The notes below the pieces were generated by a model. That model searched no databases. It saw only the letters and a list, made by a program, of their open reading frames with translations, and had not been told where the DNA came from. A stretch of 64,000 nucleotides of DNA from Nansenia antarctica (Eukaryota; Chordata; Actinopteri; Argentiniformes; Microstomatidae): the NCBI GenBank assembly GCA_963989245.1, contig OZ022349.1, positions 32,974,732 to 33,038,731 of the forward strand, written 5' to 3'. Made by a program: the position numbers and the translations under genes. This document shows, in pieces, positions 50,101-59,100 of this stretch (its first letter is position 1; the number at the start of each line of letters is the position of its first letter).

Positions 50101-53100
50101 TCCAACGTTAAGTTACAGGTCGTATTCGCGGCACCGTTTTTTGTGCAGGCGGGCAGATTTTGGAGCCCCCTAGCAACACATTTTGATTGGATAAAAGCTC
50201 TAACATAAAGGCCAGCCCTCCAAATCTCAATCGGAGACTGGAAGCAGCGCAACCAAGAGGAAATCTATGAAATGAAGAGAATAGACTATGGGGAATCATT
50301 AATACATATTTGTGGAAAAAATATATTAAAATAAAATGTATATTCTGATGATGTTTAGGCCAGCAGAGAAGGCCTTGCTGGCCCTGACGGCACACCACTG
50401 GTAGTCCGGTAGTGGAGGCGATGGATACTGTAGTCCGGTAGTGGAGGCAGTGAGAGGCGGGAGGTGGCGGGGGGGAAAGCAGCGGAGGTCGGCGAAAAGT
50501 CAAACAAAACAAAGTGAAAAAAATACTTGGAAAAGAAAAGAAGAAAAATAAAAAGCGGAGACCTCCGGGGGAAGACGGGCACACAAAACAAGGTAGACGC
50601 CGAAAACAAGAAACCAGGACAGGATACAAAAAGACAGGATACAAAAAGACAAGACCGGGAGACAGAAGCGGCAGTCACAGCGCTTGACGCCAGCGTGCTC
50701 TGAACCCGGAAACAGCAAACAGCTACGGCAAACGCAACAGGTGTATACCTTGTCCAGTGTGTTATCTCCTCAACATTTAACATGCTGATAGAACTTGGGT
50801 AGTACTACCTTCAGGTCAGCATGATTGAAATCCCCCGCGATGATGTGTACTGCTTGAGGTTCTGCGCTCTGTCCACCACTGATGACGTCATGTAGCCGGG
50901 CTAGAGCTAAGCTAGCATCTGCCCTTGGTGCAATGTAAACAGCTGTTATGTACACCGCGTTGAATTCCCTCGGGAGGTATGTGGGTCGGCATTTAACAGT
51001 CAAGTATTCCAGGTCTGGGGAGCAGTGGCTACTTACAGTTTTTGTGTTTAAGCACCAGCTGTCCTTCGTAGATATGATCAGGCCGCCTCCGCGCGTCTTC
51101 TCGCTAAGCAGCGTCCTGTCGGCACGGTGTAGAGTGCGGCCTTGTAGCGCGACCGCAGTCATTAATGGAAGCGCTGAGCCAGGTTTCTGTGAGAATAATC
51201 ACACAGCTATCCCCCACGGTGTTGTTGGAAGCAACCTGCAGTCTCAGTTCGTCCATCTTGTTAGCTAAGGATCTTACGTTAGAGATAGGGATGTCCCGAT
51301 TCGATATTGATATCGCATATCGCCGCGATATTGGTCCTGAATGCTGGATCGCAGATCGCACCAGAAAAAAAATAGGCAGCGATCTGGGGCTCGCGATCCG
51401 GCGTGTCACTCACGTGATGACAACAGTAGTAGTCAGTGGTCACGGGCATGAGAGTTGGCTAGTAGCTACCTGTGTGTAATGAGTCTGACAATGTCATGAT
51501 GCTAGCTGGTGAAATCATAAACCATTTGCTTACGTAATTTTTCGGTTGTTTACATAGTCTGAAACTACAGATGGTAAGCTTTCAAATGATGCGTCATACA
51601 TTGAAATCGGAAAACAATTCAAGACGACACGAGTATTTGAATGTTTGTTTGTATCAATGTTTTGCTCAAGAATGGTGACTGCTAAAAACGCTAGCGGCTA
51701 ACGTTTCGTTCTAAAACGAAAGTATGTTTACAAGCCAGGTATCACTTACCGGTAGCCTCTGGCAACAGTGAATCCAACCCACAGATTATAAGTATTTAGT
51801 GATCGTTAAACTGTTGTATATTATATCGAGTGGTACTTTAAAAATTCAAGTTGGCTGTTATGAAAAAAACGAAAAGTAGATATTGTTGACACCCCTTTGA
51901 TTCTGCGACTGGTTTCTGGTCTCACCAGCAGCTTCACTAGGCTACACTTTTAAAAAGGGTGCTATAATTGATTTGCCATTTGTAAGAGAAGATAAATATA
52001 GAATAAAAACATGAAGGCACTAAAACTAGAAATCAGACAGTAACTCATTTTTTTTCTACAATGCTGAATGCTGCTGTTTAATTTGTTTTAACTTTAAACC
52101 AGTTGGTCACTGAGTACTGCAGAGTACTGTTTTTGTTGCTTGAATAAAGGCTGGCAGTCTTTAATAGCCAACTGTTGTTGTGGACTATATACCGGGGAAG
52201 TATTTGTTATTATTCAGGAGTAAAACAATAAATACAAATATCGGATTGATATCGGTATCGCAGATACCTGAAGCCCAGGTATCGGTATCGGTAGTGTAAA
52301 AATGGGATCGGGACATCCCTAGTTAGAGAGGAATATACTCGGCAAAGCTGGCTTATCCGGGCTCCTCCTTAGCCTAGCTAGCAGGCCTCCCTTGCGGCCT
52401 CGGCGTTGCTTACGGTCTCAACGCCGTCGTTTGCGTCTCAGGGTTGGGACTGTGTACCATTGTTCTCCCGGAGAGCGAGCAATGTCGTGTGGGATCCTTT
52501 GTTGCTTCAGGAACTCCGCTGTTACTGTCTTCTCGTTTTGCGCACCAACTTCTAGTAAGTCTAGTCTGCTGTAGGTACTATTTACACAACAGTTCCCTAT
52601 AAGTACTAAAATAAAAATGTACATACAAATGTACTTAAAAACGCTAAAAAGCATCAACGTCGGGAGCTCTCCCAGCCTCGCGTGCGAACGCGCCGCCATC
52701 TTGCCAAGCAACCTGAACATCACCGCTGATTATTTTGTGTTTTGCATAATGTGTATAACCATAACCATGTCTAACCATGTCTAACCATGTCCAACCATGT
52801 CCTAACCATGTCCTAACCATGTCTAACCATGTCTAACCATGTCTAACCATGTCCTAACCATGTCTAACCATGTCCTAACCATGTCTAACCATGTCTAATC
52901 ATGTCCTAACCATGTCTAACCATGTCTAACCATGTCTAACCATGTCCTAACCATGTCTAACCATGTCTAACCATGTCTAACCATGTCCTAACCATGTCCT
53001 AACCATGTCTAACCATGTCTAACCATGTCCTAACCATGTCTAACCATGTCTAACCATGTCTAACCATGTCCTAACCATGTCTAACCATGTCTAATCATGT

Positions 53101-56100
53101 CCTAACCATGTCTAACCATGTCTAACCATGTCCTAACCATGTCTAACCATGTCCTAACCATGTCTAACCATGTCTAACCATGTCCTAACCATGTCCTAAC
53201 CATGTCTAACCATGTCTAACCATGTCCTAACCATGTCTAACCATGTCTAACCATGTCCTAACCATGTCTAACTATGTCTAACCATGTCTAACCATGTCTA
53301 ACCATGTCTAACCATAACCATGTCTAACCATGTCCTAACCATGTCCTAACCATGTCTAACCATGTCCTAACCATGTCTAACCATGTCTAACCATGTCTAA
53401 CCCTGTCTAACCATGTCTAACCATGTCCTAACCATGTCTAACCATGTCTAACCATGTCTAACCATGTCCTAAACATGTCTAACCATGTCCTAACCATGTC
53501 CTAACCATGTCTAACCATGTCTAACCATGTCCTAACCATGTCTAACCATGTCTAACCATGTCTAACCATGTCTAACCATGACTCCTAACCATGTCTAACC
53601 ATGTCTAACCATGTCTAACCATGTCCTAACCATGTCTAACCATGTCCTAACCATGTCCTAACCATGTCTAACCATGTCTAACCATGTCTAACCATGTCAT
53701 AACCATGTCTAACTGTTACGAGGGGGGTCAGCGAGGACGACTCTCCGATGCCTCTGCTGGTTGAAGAGCAGCATCACTCCAGCCCTGGACTAATTCCGTG
53801 ATTATTGTCACCTGTGAGTGTTTGTATGTGTATTTAGGTGTGTCCCATTTCCCTGTTCCCTTGTCTGTTGTTCGTACTTGTTAGCGTCTTGTGAACCCTC
53901 GTCTTTCCCTAAAGAATATTGTGCATGATGCTTGTCCCTGTCCTTTCGGTCCTGGAGGACTTTACCTTACCTGTCGCTACTTCCAGGTATTATTGACTAT
54001 ACTTGTGTTTTGATTTGTTTGTGTTTAAGTGAAGTTTGCTATTAGTAAACGGAGCCTTGTTTGCTCATCTTTTGTTTTCGCTACTCGCAAGTGTTTTGTT
54101 ATTGTTATTATTTATCGACTCGCTACGCAGAGCCTTGCTTGCTCTCCTTTATTTTTTGTGGTTCTGTATCACGGTCCTATGGATATTCAGTGTACTCATC
54201 TCAGTAAAGAGAACTTTATTTTATTCATGTCTCGACCTCAATTCCTCTGAGTCGCACCGCACATGGGTCCAACACCACTCTACATTTAGAACATTATTCC
54301 AAAACGTTACAGAACAACAGACCACTATGGACCCAGCGGAGGCAGCTCAGATCCGGTCGGTGCTGGCTAATCAAGGTGCCAAACTCGCCCAGCATGACCG
54401 GGTTCTACAGGAATTAACTGAATCCGTTCGCCAGATGTCCACTGCTGTCAAACGCCTGGTGGACTTCCACGACGCGATGCATCGGCAGCACCACCTCCTC
54501 CACCAGCTCCTGCCCCTCTCATCCCTGCCCTTCGTGAGCCTCGTCTGCCACCCCCAGAGAGATATGATGGACGCCCAGATGGTTGCAGGGAGTTCGTAGT
54601 CCAGTGCAGCCTCGTCTTTAGCCTACAACCAGCATCATTCCCCACCGAGCAGTCCCGGGTAGCCTACATCACCACCTTGCTGACGGGACGTGCTCTCTCC
54701 TGGGCGACGGCTGAGTGGGAGAGACAGACACCGCTGTGCTTCAACTCCCAGCTCTTCATCACGGAACTACGGAAGGTGTTTGACACTACCAGGGTGCTCT
54801 CGGGCTACGAGGCAGGCAGGCGACTCACCGCCTGCAGACTAGGGCGATCGGCTGGTAGCCGACTACGCAGTGGAGTTCCGCACCTTGGCGAGAGAGACTG
54901 GGTGGGAGGAGTGTGCTGTGGTAGTCCTGTACGCTCAGGGGCTCTCGGAGGTCATGAAGGACGAGTTATCCTTCCGAGAGCTGCCTGAGCGGTTGGACGA
55001 CTTAGTCGACCTCTCTCTACGGGTGGACAATAGACGCCGTGAGCGGGACCGCGAGAGAGGGTCGGCTAGGGGTGCGCTTCTCCGCCCTACGCCGGGTGTG
55101 GAGCCAGCTAGGAGCTTCATGGAGGCACCATACTACGACGAGCCTATGCAATTGGGGGCGGCTCGCCTTTCTTGAAGTGCGGGCCCCACATCGACGCCCT
55201 CACAAAAAAGGCCCAGAAGAGACTGTTTTTCCTGAGGCAGCTCAGGAAATTCCACCTTCCTAAGACCACGCTGGTGAACTTCTACACGGCCATCATTGAG
55301 TCCATCGTCACCTCCGCCATCATCATCTGGTTCCCCGCTGCAGCGGCCAAGGACAAGACCAAGCTGCAGCGGGTGATACGCTCGGCGGAGAGGGTGATTG
55401 GCTGCCCTTTGCCCCCCCTTGAGGCCCTGTTTAAAAGTAGGGCTTTGGGGAGGGCCAGGAAGATCATGGCTGACCCCGCACACCCAGGACACGGTCTCTT
55501 CGCCCCGCTCCCCTCAGGCAGGAGGGTGCGGTCCATAAATACTGTGAAGGTCCGACATACAAACAGCTTTTTCCCCACAGCCATCCGGCTCCTAAATGCC
55601 GCTGCCCCCCCCCCCCCCCCCTGACCTGACCCCTATCTATCTACCCCACCCAGAGAGCTTTGCACTGTCTGGATATGAACACTTGAACACTTGAACACTT
55701 GATCTCTGCACTTTATATTTATATTAATTATGACTCTTGCACTTTGATGTTGGTTTGCACTGTCTTGTCCTGTCTTGCACCTGTCCTGCTGTAAACCGTG
55801 CTCCATGGTACCAAACCAAATTCCTAACATGTTTACATGTCATGGCAATAAAAGTCTTCTGATTCTGATTCTGATTCTGATTCTGATTCTGATTCTCAGA
55901 CAGAGAGACATCGCCGTCAGAGAGAGGGGCCCTGTCTCTATTGCGGACGGAGTGGCCATCTGCTCGCCGCCTGCCCAGACAAGCCGGGAAACGGGAGGGC
56001 TCGCTAGTGTCGGGAGGGGCATTAGTGGGCCGCGAACCACCCTCAGCTGTGGGCGATTACCGGACCTTTTTTTGGGTAACGCTGCAGTGGGGACGCAGCA

Positions 56101-59100
56101 TACAACGGGTGTGGGCGTTGGTTGACTCAGGGGCGGCGGGTAACCTTATGGACACGGGCCTGGCCCATGAGTGGGGCTTAATGCTCACAGACCTCCCTGT
56201 TCCGGTCCCGGTGCGCGCCTTGGATGGGCGGCCGCTGGGTTCCGGAGTCATCACCCAGTGCACAGGACCAATTCGACTCCAAGTAGAGGGGGAACAGTGG
56301 GAGCAGGTTCAGTTGTTTATTATTGAGGCCCCTGACTCTCCTATCGTCCTGGGGCACCCATGGCTGACATCCCATAATCCCTGTATCAATTGGTCCACAG
56401 GGCGAATCACCACACCTCCCTTAGTTCCAGCCACTACCCTCCCTACTTCATTCCCATCCCCATCTCCAGTCTCGTCCCAGTCCCTAGCTCCACCCCCTAG
56501 ACCCCTTTCCACTCTGACGGCCGCCTCCACAGACATTCCAGCGGTTCCGGCTATAGTGGGCGTTCCCCAAGTCTATTGGGACCTGGGGGAGGTTTTCAGT
56601 AAACAGCGGGCCAAGGAGCTACCCCCTCACAGGTCTTACGACTGCGCCATTGACCTCCTGCCGGGCGCCACGCCCCCTCGGGGGAGATTGTTTTCCCTTT
56701 CTGGACCTGAGACCCTGGCCATGAAGGAGTACATTGTGGAAGCACTCGCCGCGGGCCACATTCGTCCGTCCACCTCCCCGGCGGGTGCAGGGTTTTTCTT
56801 CGTGGCCAAGAAGGATGGGGGGCAGCGGCCGTGTATTGACTACAGGGGGTTAAACAATGTCACGGTAAAGAACAGGTATCCCCTTCCGTTGATGACGACG
56901 GCCTTTGAATCCTTGCAGGGGGCCCGGGTCTTCACTAAACTGGACTTACGGAATGCGTATAACTTAGTGAGGATCCGGGAGGGGGATGAGTGGAAAACGG
57001 CATTTAACACCCCCAGAGGCCATTATGAATACTTAGTAATGCCGTTCGGTCTGGCCAACGCGCCAGCGGAAATTCCAAGCTTTAGTTAATGATGTCCTAC
57101 GGGACCTCCTCGACCACTCGGTGTTCGTCTACCTCGATGACATTTTTATTTTTTCCAAGGACTTAGCCCAACACCGAATACACGTACGGCAGGTGCTCGA
57201 ACGCCTTCTCCGTCATAAACTGTATGTTAATGTAAAGAAGTGCGAGTTTCATGTCGACACTGTCTCCTTTCTGGGCTTCGTGGTGGACAAGGGGAACTTA
57301 CTCATGGACCCCGGGAAGGTCAGTGCGGTGTTGGACTGGCCACGACCCTCCTCTCTTAAGCACTTGCAACGCTTTTTAGGATTCGCCAACTTTTATAGGA
57401 GGTTCATTCGCGGGTTTAGTGCCTTAGCGGCCCCGTTGACAGCCCTCACCCAGACTAGCCTACGCCCCTTTTCTTGGTCCCTGGAGGCTGAGACCGCTTT
57501 CACTGCTTTAAAACAGCGCTTCACCTCAGCCCCCATCCTGGTGCACCCGGACCCGTCCCTACCGTTTGTAGTGGAGGTGGACGCTTCTGACATGGCGGTG
57601 GGGGCGGTTCTCTCACAAAGGTGTACGAATGACAGTAAAACTCACCCCTGTGCCTTTTTTTCCCGTCACCTGTCCGCAGCGGAGCGGAACTATGACGTGG
57701 GGAACCGGGAGATGCTGGCGATTAAACTCGCGCTGGAAGAGTGGAGGCACTGGTTGGAGGGGTCCGTGCACCCTTTCCTTGTGTGGACGGACCACAAAAA
57801 CCTGGCATACATCCAGGGGGCTAAGCGACTGAACTCTCGACAGGCCAGGTGGGCACTATTCTTCACCAGGTTCCAGTTTACGATCTCCTACAGGCCGGGC
57901 TCCAAAAACATCAAGCCCGACGCGCTGTCTAGGCAGTTCGATCCTGTGGACCTGGTGGAGAGTACAGAGTCCATCATCCCCACTGGCCTGGTCGTCGCCC
58001 CCGTTTCCTGGGGGATCGACAGGGTGGTGAGGACTGCGTTGAGGAGGGAGCCCGACCCGGGCGGGGGTCCGCCGGGTAGGCTGTACGTGCCGAAGACTGC
58101 GCGCACGGCTGCTGCAGTGGGCACACGCGTCCTCCCTCACCAGCCATCCGGGGGCCACCAGGACATTGGACTTCATTCGGAGGAGGTTCTGGTGGCCCAC
58201 AGCAGAGGGGGATACGCAGGCCTTTGTGGCAGCCTGTCCTCTATGCGCGCGCAGTAAGACCTCCCGGCAACGGCCAGTGGGACTCCTGCGTCCCTTGTCC
58301 ATCCCCAAACGCCCCTGGTCCCATATTTCACTGGACTTTATATCGGCCCTCCCACCATCTGACGGGTTCACCACCATACTGGTGGTAGTGGACCGTTTTT
58401 CTAAAGCAGACCACTTTATTCCCCTTCCCAAACTCCCCTCGGCCCAAGAGACGGCGGAACTTATGGTCCAGCACGTGTTCCGAGTGCACGGACTACCGCT
58501 GGATATGGTGTCAGACCGGGGACCTCAATTCGCCTCCAGGTTCTGGAGAGCCTTCGCCACCAGCCTCGGCGCCTCCGTCAGCCTGTCCTCCGGATTCCAT
58601 CCTCAATCTAATGGGCAGACGGAGCGCGTCAACCAGGACCTGGAGGGCGTTTTGAGGTGTTACGTCTCCGGCAATCCGGCGACTTGGAGTCAGCGGCTGG
58701 CGTGGGCTGAATACGCTCACAACACCCTCCTCTGCTCATCCACTGGCCTCTCCCCGTTCCAGTGCCAATACGGGTATCAGCCCCCCCTATTCCCCGAGCA
58801 GGAGGAGGAAGCGGCAGTTCCTTCGGTTCAAGCCCATGTCAGCCGCTGTCGCCGTACCTGGAAGCGGGTGAGGGCGGCGCTCATGCGAGCCTCGGAAAGA
58901 TCCCAACGCCAGGCTAACCGCAGGCGCCGCCCAGCCCCGATCTTCCGCCCGGGCCAGAGGGTCTGGCTCTCTACCCGTGATCTTCCCCTCCGGGTAGAGT
59001 CACGGAAGCTGGCTCCACGGTTCGTGGGTCCTTTCAGAGTGGTTCGGCGGGTCAATACCGTGACCTATAGACTACAACTCCCACCTTCCATGCGGATCCA

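Larger units (their letters stand above)
45468..50739 (-). mobile_element. LINE B (L2-type), near full length, in LINE A copy 2
   Basis: Runs on the minus strand from a GC-rich 5' end at 50739 to the 3' tail GAGCCTCGGAAAAGCGCTAT, then AAAT and (ATT)n at 45468. The 6-bp target duplication GGTGTA lies at 45462-45467 and 50740-50745, within LINE A. Subtracting a hAT insertion (49340-50400 plus its duplication) leaves about 4.2 kb. It encodes endonuclease and RT (separate entries) with frameshifts. Confidence 0.92.
54327..56007 (+). pseudogene. Gypsy gag, broken by frameshifts and a LINE
   Basis: Starts MDPAEAAQIRSVLANQG and continues with a coiled helix region (VLQELTESVRQMSTAVKRL). A frameshift near 54500-54530 and one near 54842 divide the retrotransposon-gag domain (RVAYITTLLTGRALSWATAE, LFITELRKVFDTTR, then EFRTLARETGWEECAVVVLY and ELPERLDDLVDLSLRVDNRR). 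A LINE A fragment (55173-55896) splits it after ARLS. It resumes with the CCHC zinc knuckle CLYCGRSGHLLAAC (C-x2-C-x4-H-x4-C) and ends at TAG 56005-56007. Confidence 0.92.

Noticed and set aside
54029..54250. ORFs inside the Gypsy LTRs (also at 59621-59932)
   Set aside because: They lie in LTR sequence upstream of gag, appear in both LTRs and have no protein family pattern.
55840..56040. Arg/Ile repeat ORF on the minus strand
   Set aside because: It comes from the (GATTCT)n LINE tail read in antisense.
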